From CAIWHR01 sp963788185 (GTDB lineage: Bacteria > Pseudomonadota > Gammaproteobacteria > Burkholderiales > Casimicrobiaceae): a stretch of 64,000 bases of DNA. A model generated the notes under the pieces. The model was not told the origin of the DNA, searched no databases, and saw nothing but the letters and a program-made list of their open reading frames with translations. The position numbers and the translations under genes are program-made. The stretch is from positions 186,001 to 250,000 of the forward strand of contig CAWBGE010000023.1 in assembly GCA_963788185.1 (NCBI GenBank). The letters are read 5' to 3'. Of this stretch, positions 44,017 to 51,932 are shown piece after piece (position 1 is the stretch's first letter; every line of letters begins with the position of its first letter).

Positions 44017-45021
44017 TCAAGCGTCGACTCGTCGAGTCGACTGCCGCTCGACAATCCGGAAGCCGACATCGACCACCCGCCGTTCCGCCACCTGTCCGCG
44101 GCAGCGTTCGAGTATCAGCTGGGCGGCGAGTCTGCCGATGCCGGCACCGTCGATCTCGACGGTGGTCAACGCCGGCTCGGTATCCGCCGCGAATTCGGCG
44201 CCGCCGAAGCCGCAGATCGCCAGATCCTCCGGCACCCGCAGGCCGCGGGCGCGAGCTTCGGCCAGCACGCCCAGGGCCAGCAGGTCGGAGCTGCAATACA
44301 CCGCCTGCAGGTCGGGCGCCTTGCCGAGGAGTTCCCCGAGAGCAGCGCGACCCCGCCGCATGGTGCCGGGCGCGTCCACCGTGGCCACCGGAATGTCGCG
44401 GCCGAACGCCTGGACAAACCCTCTCAGCCGGGTCGCGCCGCGGGAATCGTTGCCGGTCGCCACACCCACGCGTTGCACGCCCTGGTCCAGAAAATAGCGT
44501 GCCACCGCGCCACCGACGGCCAGATGCGAAAAACCCACCACCATGTCGACCGGCCTCTCGCTCAAGTCCCATGCCTCCACCACGGGAATGTGCGAAGCGC
44601 GCAGGCGCGCACGCGCCCGCTCGCCGTGGACCGGCCCGATCAGCACGATGCCATCGGGACGCCGACTCACCAAAGCATCGAGCAACGCCTCCTCGCGCAG
44701 GTGGTCGAAGCCGCTCTGCCCGATGATCAGCTGATAGCCCGCGGCACCGAGCGCCTCGGTCAGCGCGTCGAGCGTCGGCAGGAATTGCGACACCACGATC
44801 GACGGCACCAGCACCGCCACCAGACGGCTGCGACGCGATTTCAATCCGCCGGCAATCAGGTTGGGAACGTATCCGGTGGCTTCGACGGCCGCGCGGACCC
44901 GTTCGATCGTGGCGTCGGCGACCACCTGCGGGTTGCCCAATGCGCGCGATGCCGTGATCGTCGATACCCCGGCGTGGCGAGCAACGTCGGCAAGCGTCGG
45001 CGGTCTGGGCGGCGAGGTCAT
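44017..45021 (-). CDS. LacI family transcriptional regulator
   Basis: A 334-residue repressor. The helix-turn-helix and hinge are in residues 8-60 (TLADVARHAGVSTITASRAL, NPQVVADATIERV, ATGYVPNLIAGGLKSRRS). A periplasmic-binding-protein-like effector domain follows (VAVLVPSIVVSQFLPTLDAL, RPDGIVLIGPVH, AVYCSSDLLALGVL). The ATG at 45021 is the only start giving a normal N-terminus. The divergent gene is a galactarate/talarate dehydratase, and a 12-bp inverted repeat lies between the two. It is therefore the likely aldarate-responsive repressor of both directions. Confidence 0.92.
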   Translation of the reverse strand: MTSPPRPPTLADVARHAGVSTITASRALGNPQVVADATIERVRAAVEATGYVPNLIAGGLKSRRSRLVAVLVPSIVVSQFLPTLDALTEALGAAGYQLIIGQSGFDHLREEALLDALVSRRPDGIVLIGPVHGERARARLRASHIPVVEAWDLSERPVDMVVGFSHLAVGGAVARYFLDQGVQRVGVATGNDSRGATRLRGFVQAFGRDIPVATVDAPGTMRRGRAALGELLGKAPDLQAVYCSSDLLALGVLAEARARGLRVPEDLAICGFGGAEFAADTEPALTTVEIDGAGIGRLAAQLILERCRGQVAERRVVDVGFRIVERQSTRRVDA

Positions 45022-45130
45022 TGCGCGTGGGAATGGCGGCGCGGCCCGTCGTTCCCGGCAAGAAATCGCAGCCGCTCGCGCCACGACAGCGGTCCCGCCG
45101 CCCGGTGTGCAAACAGCTTGCGAAATGGAG

Positions 45131-45168
45131 ATGACACCGTTACCATGCGCGAATGATAACGGTGTCAT
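45131..45168. promoter_or_regulatory. putative LacI operator pair
   Basis: ATGACACCGTTA (45131-45142) and TAACGGTGTCAT (45157-45168) are perfect 12-bp inverted copies, 14 bases apart, in the divergent promoter region. Each copy carries the central CG typical of LacI-family sites, so this may be two operators rather than one. Confidence 0.6.
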
Positions 45169-45192
45169 GCTAGCGTAGGCAAGGACTTCACG

Positions 45193-46341
45193 ATGTCAAA
45201 CACCACTTCCACCCAGGGCGATCGGATCGCGTGGATCCGCCTGTCGTCCTGCTATCTGCCGCTGGCCACACCGATCAGCGACGCGAAAGTCCTGACCGGC
45301 CGTCAGAAGCCGATGACCGAAATCGCCATGCTGTTCGCCGAGATCAGGACCGCCGATGGCCACGAAGGGCTGGGTTTCAGCTACTCCAAGCGGGCCGGCG
45401 GACCCGGCCAGTTTGCGCATGCCAGGGAAATCGCCCCGGCCGCCATCGGCGAAGATCCGAGCGACATCGCCAAACTCTGGAACAAGCTGTGCTGGGCGGG
45501 CGCATCCGTGGGTCGCAGCGGCATGTCGACACAGGCCATCGGCGCGTTCGACGTCGCGCTCTACGATCTGAAGGCGAAGCGCGCCGGCCTGTCGCTGGCC
45601 AAGCTGCTCGGCTCGCACCGCGACTCGGTCGCCTGCTACAACACCTCGGGCGGGTTTCTGCACACGCCGCTGGAGCAGCTGCTGGTCAATGCCGCCGCCT
45701 CGCGCGAGCGCGGCATTGGCGGCATCAAGCTCAAGGTCGGCCAACCCGACCGCGCGCTCGACATCGAGCGCGTCGAGGCGATACGCAATCATCTTGGCGA
45801 CGAGATGCCGCTGATGGTCGACGCCAACCAGCAATGGGATCGGCCTACCGCCCAGCGCATGTGCCGGATCTTCGAGCAGTTCAACCTGGTCTGGATCGAG
45901 GAACCGCTCGATGCCTACGATCACGAAGGCCACGCGGCGCTGGCGGCGGAGTTCGACACGCCAATCGCCACCGGCGAGATGCTGACCAGCGCCACCGAGC
46001 ACTTCGACCTCATCCGCCATCGGGCCGCGGATTACCTGATGCCCGACGCCCCGCGCGTGGGCGGCATCACGCCATTCCTGAAAATCGCCGCGCAGGCGGA
46101 ACACGCCGGCTTGATGCTCGGTCCGCACTTCGCGATGGAACTGCACGTACACCTGGGCGCGGCGTACCCTACCGAGCCCTGGGTCGAGCACTTCGACTGG
46201 CTCGAACCCCTGTTCAACGAGCGCCTGGAGATCGAGAATGGCCGGATGCTGGTTCCGACCCGGCCCGGGCTCGGCGTCACGCTGAGCGAACAGGCAAGAG
46301 GCTGGACACGCGAGCAGGTCGAAGTCGGTTCTCCCCCATAG
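45193..46341 (+). CDS. enolase-superfamily L-talarate/galactarate dehydratase
   Basis: A 382-residue mandelate-racemase-group enzyme. The lysine pair is in GIKLKVGQPD. Metal ligands are in LMVDANQQWD, VWIEEPLDAYD and IATGEMLTS. The catalytic histidine is in LMLGPHFAMELH. The pattern, with DHEGHAALAAEFDTPIATGE, given in outline, matches Salmonella-type TalrD/GalrD, which dehydrates galactarate or L-talarate to 5-keto-4-deoxyglucarate. AAGGA eight bases from the ATG supports the start. It leads a run with a Bug receptor and GarD, transcribed away from the LacI gene. Confidence 0.88.
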   Translation: MSNTTSTQGDRIAWIRLSSCYLPLATPISDAKVLTGRQKPMTEIAMLFAEIRTADGHEGLGFSYSKRAGGPGQFAHAREIAPAAIGEDPSDIAKLWNKLCWAGASVGRSGMSTQAIGAFDVALYDLKAKRAGLSLAKLLGSHRDSVACYNTSGGFLHTPLEQLLVNAAASRERGIGGIKLKVGQPDRALDIERVEAIRNHLGDEMPLMVDANQQWDRPTAQRMCRIFEQFNLVWIEEPLDAYDHEGHAALAAEFDTPIATGEMLTSATEHFDLIRHRAADYLMPDAPRVGGITPFLKIAAQAEHAGLMLGPHFAMELHVHLGAAYPTEPWVEHFDWLEPLFNERLEIENGRMLVPTRPGLGVTLSEQARGWTREQVEVGSPP

Positions 46342-46443
46342 CGCAATGCGCGGCTCCACACTTTTCCACGTGCCGGAACTGCGCGATCAATCCGTTTTCT
46401 AGCTCGGCGCGCTGCGCGCGTCACCACCCGGAGGAATCTACAC

Positions 46444-47406
46444 ATGAAAAAGCTCCTGACCACCCTCGTCGTTGGGCTGGCCGTCGCCGCAGGCGTACAG
46501 GCTCAGACCTGGCCGGACAAGCCGGTCACCTTGCTGGTGCCGTTCCCGCCCGGAGGTTCAACGGACCTGATCGCCCGCGTGCTGACTCCCAAGCTGCAGG
46601 AGAAGTTCGGCGGCACCTTCCTGGTTGAAAACAAGGCGGGGGCGGGTGGCACCATCGGCGCCGCCGCAGCCAAGCGGGCGGCACCCGACGGCTACACGAT
46701 CTTCGTCTCGTCGCTCGGCCCGTTCGTGATCGGCCCTCACCTGATGAAGGGCATCGGCTACGACCCGCTGAAGGACTTCGACTACATCACCGTCGCGGTG
46801 CAGGCGCCCAACGTACTGGCGGTGCCGGCCAATTCGCCGCACAAGACCGTCGGCGACGTCATCGCCTACATGAAGGCAAACCCCGGCAAGATGACCTTCG
46901 CTTCGGCCGGCAACGGCACCAGCGACCACCTCACCGCCGAGGTGTTCTGGCAACAGACCGGGACCAAGGCCGTGCACGTCCCCTACAAGGGGGGTGCACC
47001 GGCGATGACCGACCTGCTGGGTGGCCAGGTCGATGCGACCTTCATGAACATCAATACCGGCATCAACAACATCAGGGCAGGCAAGTTGCGTGCGCTGGGC
47101 ATCACCGGCACCCAACGCTCCCCGTTGCTGCCCAACGTCCCGACGATGGAAGAGGCGGGCGTCAAGAACGTCGTCGTCTACTCCTGGCAGGCCCTCGCAG
47201 CGCCCAAAGGGCTGCCGGCGGACATCAAGGCCAAGCTGCATGCGGCGATCGTGGCCGGCCTGAACGACCCGACGGTGAAACCCAAGCTGCTCGAGCTCGG
47301 CTTCGAGATCGTGGGCAACACGCCCGAGCAGTTCACGGCGTTCCAGGCAGCCGAGTTCGCGCGCTGGAAGAACGTGATCGAGGTCGGCAAGATCACGGCG
47401 GACTGA
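46444..47406 (+). CDS. Bug family tripartite tricarboxylate transporter receptor
   Basis: A 320-residue periplasmic receptor. The signal peptide ends AAGVQAQT, and the mature protein opens WPDKPVTLLVPFPPGGSTD. Further Bug motifs are FLVENKAGAGGTIGAA, GKMTFASAGNGTSDHLTAE, and RSPLLPNVPTMEEAGVKN near the C-terminus. GGAGGA precedes the ATG. It lies between two galactarate-dehydrating enzymes, so its ligand is probably an aldarate. No TctAB genes follow. The nearest TctAB pair is the glucarate one 26 kb away. Confidence 0.94.
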   Translation: MKKLLTTLVVGLAVAAGVQAQTWPDKPVTLLVPFPPGGSTDLIARVLTPKLQEKFGGTFLVENKAGAGGTIGAAAAKRAAPDGYTIFVSSLGPFVIGPHLMKGIGYDPLKDFDYITVAVQAPNVLAVPANSPHKTVGDVIAYMKANPGKMTFASAGNGTSDHLTAEVFWQQTGTKAVHVPYKGGAPAMTDLLGGQVDATFMNINTGINNIRAGKLRALGITGTQRSPLLPNVPTMEEAGVKNVVVYSWQALAAPKGLPADIKAKLHAAIVAGLNDPTVKPKLLELGFEIVGNTPEQFTAFQAAEFARWKNVIEVGKITAD

Positions 47407-47535
47407 GGTTGCGTTCTGCCGCCGGAACCGGCGGCCAGGACGACGGCTCATGGTCGAAGCGTCTCCGGGCGCAAGGCATGAGTCGTCGTGTCGAACTTGC
47501 TTCATCGATAACTGAACGCCCGCGGAGTTCGAGTC

Positions 47536-49137
47536 ATGGCTGAAGCAACGCCTGTCGCTCCCCTCTACATCGTCATGCACGAGCGCGACAACGTCGCGAT
47601 CGTCGCGAACGACGGCGGATTGCCCGCGGGTACGCAATTTCCGTCCGGGCTCACGCTCGCCGAGAAGGTTCCGCAGGGTCACAAGGTCGCCCTCGTCGAC
47701 CTGGCCGCGGGCGACGTGGTGCGGCGTTACAACGTATCCATCGGTCGCGCTGCGCGCGCCATCCCCGCCGGCAGCTGGGTCCATGAGCGCCTGCTCGAAA
47801 TGCCCGCAGCGCGCTCGCTCGACGGTCTGCCGATCGCGACGGTCAAGGCCGAGCCGCCGCCTCCGCTCGAGGGCTATACGTTCGACGGCTATCGCAATGC
47901 CGACGGCTCCGTCGGAAGCCGCAACATTCTGGCGATCACGACCACGGTCCAGTGCGTGGCCGGGGTCGTCGCGTTTGCCGTCAAGCGCATCAAGGACGAA
48001 TTGCTGCCGAAGTACCCGCATGTCGACGATGTCGTCGGGCTCGAGCACAGCTACGGCTGCGGCGTGGCGATCGACGCGCCCGACGCGATCATCCCGATCC
48101 GCACGCTGCGCAACATCACGCTGAATCCGAATTTCGGCAACGAGGTGATGGTCGTGAGCCTGGGCTGCGAGAAACTGCAGCCCGAGCGACTGCTGCCGCC
48201 AGGTACATTCGCCATTGTCGACGAACGCAATGCCGCCGATGCCCGTGCGAACACGGACGCGAAGCTGGATGTCGTGTGCCTGCAGGACGACGCGCACGTC
48301 GGATTCATGTCGATGGTCGATTCGATCATGGCGACCGCCGAAGAGCACCTCGAGCGCCTGAACCGGCGCCGCCGCGAAACCGTTCCGGCGAGCGAACTCG
48401 TCGTCGGCGTGCAGTGCGGCGGCAGCGATGCCTTCAGTGGCGTCACCGCCAACCCGGCAGTGGGTTTTTGCACCGACCTGCTGGTGCGTGCCGGCGCCAC
48501 GGTGATGTTTTCCGAAACCACCGAAGTGCGCGACGGCATCGACCAGCTGACATCGCGCGCCGCGAGTGCCGAAGTCGCCGACGCGATGATCCGTGAGATG
48601 GCCTGGTACGACGCTTATCTGACCAAGGGTCGCGTCGACCGCAGCGCCAACACGACGCCGGGCAACAAGAAGGGCGGCCTGTCCAACATCGTCGAGAAAG
48701 CGATGGGCTCGATCGTCAAGAGCGGAAGCGCGCCGATCTCGGGCGTGCTGTCGCCGGGCGAGGGCTTGCGCGATCGCGGCATCAGCAGCGGGCTGGTGTA
48801 CGCAGCGACGCCGGCCAGCGACTTCATCTGCGGCACGCTGCAGCTTGCCGCCGGCATCAACCTGCACGTCTTCACCACCGGCCGCGGCACGCCCTACGGG
48901 CTGGCCGAGGTGCCGGTCATCAAGGTCGCCACCCGGAGTGATCTGGCACGCCGCTGGCACGACCTGATGGACGTGAACGCGGGTCGCATCGCCGACGGCA
49001 GCGCGACCATCGAAGAGGTGGGCTGGGAGCTCTTCCGCCTGATGCTCGATGTGGCCAGTGGCCGGAAAAAGACCTGGGCCGAGCATTGGAAGCTGCACAA
49101 CGCGCTGGTGCTGTTCAACCCGGCGCCGGTGACCTGA
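47536..49137 (+). CDS. garD: galactarate dehydratase (UxaA family)
   Basis: A 533-residue iron-dependent dehydratase. The N-terminal SAF-like domain (about 1-100: MHERDNVAIVANDGG, GHKVALVDLAAGDVVRRYN) is followed by the two-part UxaA fold (GYRNADGSVGSRNILAITTTVQC, given in part; HSYGCGV; VSLGCEKLQP; VQCGGSDAFSGVTANPAVG). GarD converts galactarate to 5-keto-4-deoxyglucarate and is unrelated to enolase-type enzymes. GGAG sits nine bases before the ATG. It is the last gene of the LacI-controlled run, 129 bases after the receptor gene. Confidence 0.93.
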   Translation: MAEATPVAPLYIVMHERDNVAIVANDGGLPAGTQFPSGLTLAEKVPQGHKVALVDLAAGDVVRRYNVSIGRAARAIPAGSWVHERLLEMPAARSLDGLPIATVKAEPPPPLEGYTFDGYRNADGSVGSRNILAITTTVQCVAGVVAFAVKRIKDELLPKYPHVDDVVGLEHSYGCGVAIDAPDAIIPIRTLRNITLNPNFGNEVMVVSLGCEKLQPERLLPPGTFAIVDERNAADARANTDAKLDVVCLQDDAHVGFMSMVDSIMATAEEHLERLNRRRRETVPASELVVGVQCGGSDAFSGVTANPAVGFCTDLLVRAGATVMFSETTEVRDGIDQLTSRAASAEVADAMIREMAWYDAYLTKGRVDRSANTTPGNKKGGLSNIVEKAMGSIVKSGSAPISGVLSPGEGLRDRGISSGLVYAATPASDFICGTLQLAAGINLHVFTTGRGTPYGLAEVPVIKVATRSDLARRWHDLMDVNAGRIADGSATIEEVGWELFRLMLDVASGRKKTWAEHWKLHNALVLFNPAPVT

Positions 49138-49251
49138 GCCGAGGTCCGCACGGCGCCTTCGCGCTGGCATCGAAGTCCGATGCGGGTCACGGATGCCGCC
49201 TATAATCGGCGCTGTCTCGCCGCGTTCCGATTTCCGCCTGAGGGCACGCCG

Positions 49252-50040
49252 ATGGAATGGATCGTCCTCATTTTCGCCCTCCTGCTGGGCGTGCCCGCCG
49301 CCGCGTGGTTCGCGCAGGAGCGGCTGATCTTCTTTCCCCAGCCGGTCGCTGCAACCGCCTACCTGCCCGCGGAGGCGAAGCCGCTCGAGATCGTCGCCGC
49401 CGACGGCACGCAGTTGCGCGGGTGGATGCGTGGCGCGAACGCGATTCCGGCACCGGTCGTGCTGTATTTCGGGGGCAACGCCGAAGAGGTCTCCGGAACG
49501 CTGGTCGACCCGCGCTGGCCGCGCGACTGGACGATCGTCGCCATCAATTATCGCGGCTACGGGACGAGCGAAGGGGCGCCCGCCGAGTCGGCGCTCGTCG
49601 CCGACGCGCGGGTCATTTACGATGCGATTGCCGCCCGACCCGAGGTCGACGCCCGGCGCATCGTCGCGTTTGGCCGCAGCCTCGGCACCGGCGTGGCGGT
49701 GAAGCTCGGCGCCGCGCGGCCGCTCGCCGGTGTGATCCTTGTGTCGCCGTTCGACAGCCTCGCCGCGCTGGGCCGCACCCACTATCCATGGCTCCCCGTG
49801 TCGGCGCTGCTTCGGCACCGTTTCGACTCCGATACCGATGCGCGGCGCATCCAGGTGCCCTTGCTTGCGATCGTCGCGGATCGCGATTCGATCGTTCCGC
49901 ATCAGCGTTCGCAGGCACTCTACGACGCGTGGGCAGGACCGAAGTCGTGGCTCGTCATCCCGGCGACCGACCACAACACGCTGAGCGTGCCGGGCGCGTT
50001 CTGGACCGGTGTCGCCGGATTTCTTGGCGAGCGGACGTGA
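49252..50040 (+). CDS. alpha/beta hydrolase, membrane-anchored
   Basis: A 262-residue serine hydrolase of the BEM46/YfhR type. The N-terminal 20 residues (EWIVLIFALLLGVPAAAWFA) are a membrane anchor or uncleaved signal. The oxyanion region is VVLYFGGNAEE, the nucleophile is in AFGRSLGTGVA, the aspartate in IVADRDSIVP, and the histidine in PATDHNTLSV. GAGG lies upstream of the ATG and a TATAAT at 49201-49206 may be the -10. Substrate is unknown. It stands alone after the aldarate module. Confidence 0.85.
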   Translation: MEWIVLIFALLLGVPAAAWFAQERLIFFPQPVAATAYLPAEAKPLEIVAADGTQLRGWMRGANAIPAPVVLYFGGNAEEVSGTLVDPRWPRDWTIVAINYRGYGTSEGAPAESALVADARVIYDAIAARPEVDARRIVAFGRSLGTGVAVKLGAARPLAGVILVSPFDSLAALGRTHYPWLPVSALLRHRFDSDTDARRIQVPLLAIVADRDSIVPHQRSQALYDAWAGPKSWLVIPATDHNTLSVPGAFWTGVAGFLGERT

Positions 50041-50141
50041 CCCTGGCAGCCGACGCATCACTGAGTTGCGCGCGACCCGGCTGTCTGGCGATATCATGAT
50101 CGGGTCTGCACGCTGAACATGGCATTGGCCGGAGGTCGATG

Positions 50142-51170
50142 ATGAATCGCAGGGAGTTCATCCGGAACGCAACCGGTCTTTCGGGGGCGATGATGACCCC
50201 CGGCTTTGCGGATGGTCTCGAGCCGGGCAAGACTGCAGCGCCCATCGCGCGCGTGGCCTTCGTGAAAACGATGGACCGCTCCGCGGGCGTGTCCCGCGCG
50301 ATCGAACTGCTGGAACTCGGGCGTTTCGACGGCAAGGACGTGTTTGTCAAGCCGAACTTCAACAGCGCCGACAAGCCGCCCGGATCCACGCATGAAGACA
50401 CGCTGGCCACGCTGCTCAAGAACCTCAGGGTCCTAGGCGCCGGCCCGCTGACCATTGGCGATCGCAGCGGCATGGGCAATACCCGCGAGGTGATGGAAGC
50501 GAAGCAGGTCTTCCGGATGGCGAAGGCGCTCGATGCGAAGGTCGTTGTCCTCGACGAACTGGGCGCCGACGACTGGGAGCTGATCCGGCCGTCCGAAAGT
50601 CATTGGCAACAGGGATTTGCGCTGCCGCGGATGCTGCGCAAGGTGGGCGGCATCGTCCAGACGTGCTGCCTGAAAACCCATCGCTACGGCGGCCATTTCA
50701 CGCTGTCGCTGAAGAACTCCGTGGGTCTGGTGGCCAAGCGCGTGCCCGGCAATTCGTACGATTTCATGCGCGAACTGCACGCCTCGCCCCATCAGCGCCG
50801 CATGATTGCCGAGATCAACGCCGCGTATCGTCCCGAGTTGATCGTGCTCGACGGCGTGGAAGCGTTCGTGAGCGGCGGCCCCGACCAGGGCAAGCGGGTC
50901 GACGCGGGCGTGATGCTGGCCGCCACCGACCGCATTGCCATCGATGCGGTGGGCGTGGCCTTGCTGCGACATTTCGGGACCACGCCCGAGGTGAGCCGCG
51001 GCGCCATCTTCGAGCAGGAGCAGATCGCTCGCGCGGTGCAGTTGGGACTCGGGGTCAGCGGGCCGCGCCAGATCGAACTGGTGACCGGCGATGACGAGAG
51101 CGCCGTCTATGCGAGGAAGATCAGGGCGATCCTGGACGGTGGACCCGCCGCCACTCAGGAAATTTCGTGA
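50142..51170 (+). CDS. DUF362 domain protein with Tat signal
   Basis: A 342-residue protein. The second of two adjacent ATGs was chosen because GGAGG then lies six bases upstream. A twin-arginine motif (NRREFIRNATGLSG) opens it, implying folded export. The DUF362 body includes DVFVKPNFNSADKPPGSTH, CCLKTHRYGGHFTLSLKN and TDRIAIDAVGVALLRH. DUF362 proteins often accompany iron-sulfur proteins, but no ferredoxin cysteines are present here. Only a TCC pair near residue 170 stands out. Its stop overlaps the racemase start by four bases. Confidence 0.82.
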   Translation: MNRREFIRNATGLSGAMMTPGFADGLEPGKTAAPIARVAFVKTMDRSAGVSRAIELLELGRFDGKDVFVKPNFNSADKPPGSTHEDTLATLLKNLRVLGAGPLTIGDRSGMGNTREVMEAKQVFRMAKALDAKVVVLDELGADDWELIRPSESHWQQGFALPRMLRKVGGIVQTCCLKTHRYGGHFTLSLKNSVGLVAKRVPGNSYDFMRELHASPHQRRMIAEINAAYRPELIVLDGVEAFVSGGPDQGKRVDAGVMLAATDRIAIDAVGVALLRHFGTTPEVSRGAIFEQEQIARAVQLGLGVSGPRQIELVTGDDESAVYARKIRAILDGGPAATQEIS

Positions 51171-51862
51171 AGACCATTGGCCTCATCGGCGGCATGAGCT
51201 GGGAATCGACCGTTCCGTACTACCGGCAGATAAACGAAACGACAAGGGAACGACTGGGCGGGCTGCATTCGGCCAGGATCATCCTGTACAGCGTCGACTT
51301 CCACGACATCGAGCGGCTTCAGCATGCCGGTGACTGGCAGGCTGCGGGCGTCCTGCTGGCCGAAGCCGCGCGCGTGCTTCAAGCGGCGGGCGCGGCCTTT
51401 CTGGTCCTGTGCACGAATACGATGCACAACGTGGCCGCAAGCATCGAGGCGGCGGTCACAATTCCGTTGTTCCACATCGCCGATCCGACGGCGGACGCGA
51501 TCAGGCAGGCCGGACACTCGACCGTCGGCCTGCTCGGCACGCGGTTCACGATGGAGCAGGCCTTCTACCGCAATCGACTGAGCGAACGGCACGGCCTGCG
51601 AGTCATCGTTCCCGATCCGGAAGACCGCGATGCCGTTCACCGGATCATCTACGAGGAGTTGTGCCTCGGAGTTGTCACGGCCGAGTCGCGCAGAGTGTAC
51701 CGAGGCGTCATCGCGAGTCTCGCCAAACAGGGCGCCCAGGCCATCATCCTCGGCTGCACGGAGATATCGCTGCTGGTCGCGCAGGATGACTCGGCGGTCC
51801 CGCTGTTCGACACCACGGCCCTGCATGCGCGCGCTGCCGCCCTGGAGGCGCTCGCTGCGTGA
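51167..51862 (+). CDS. aspartate/glutamate racemase family protein
   Basis: A 231-residue enzyme of the YgeA/RacX broad amino-acid racemase group. It starts with GTG in a GTGA overlap with the DUF362 stop, with AGGA six bases upstream. The N-terminal KTIGLIGGMSWESTVPYY is typical. The two catalytic cysteines are in LVLCTNTMHNVA and IILGCTEISLLV. It probably interconverts D- and L-amino acids in the cytoplasm, while its coupled DUF362 partner is exported. Why the two are linked is unclear. Confidence 0.88.
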   Translation: MKTIGLIGGMSWESTVPYYRQINETTRERLGGLHSARIILYSVDFHDIERLQHAGDWQAAGVLLAEAARVLQAAGAAFLVLCTNTMHNVAASIEAAVTIPLFHIADPTADAIRQAGHSTVGLLGTRFTMEQAFYRNRLSERHGLRVIVPDPEDRDAVHRIIYEELCLGVVTAESRRVYRGVIASLAKQGAQAIILGCTEISLLVAQDDSAVPLFDTTALHARAAALEALAA

Positions 51863-51864
51863 CG

Positions 51865-51882
51865 GCCGGCACTCTCGCCGGC
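51865..51882. terminator. hairpin between convergent genes
   Basis: GCCGGC-ACTCTC-GCCGGC folds into a 6-bp stem with a 6-base loop, three bases after the racemase stop and before the end of the opposing gene. There is no T-run. Confidence 0.4.
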
Positions 51883-51932
51883 TCGAGCGAATGAAGCGGT
51901 GCGGCAGCGCGCCGTTGTCCCTTACCTGTCGC

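Noticed and set aside
46558..50097. A minus-strand open frame of about 1180 codons
   Set aside because: It runs antisense through the Bug, GarD and hydrolase genes, which are clearly real. The composition is typical of a shadow.
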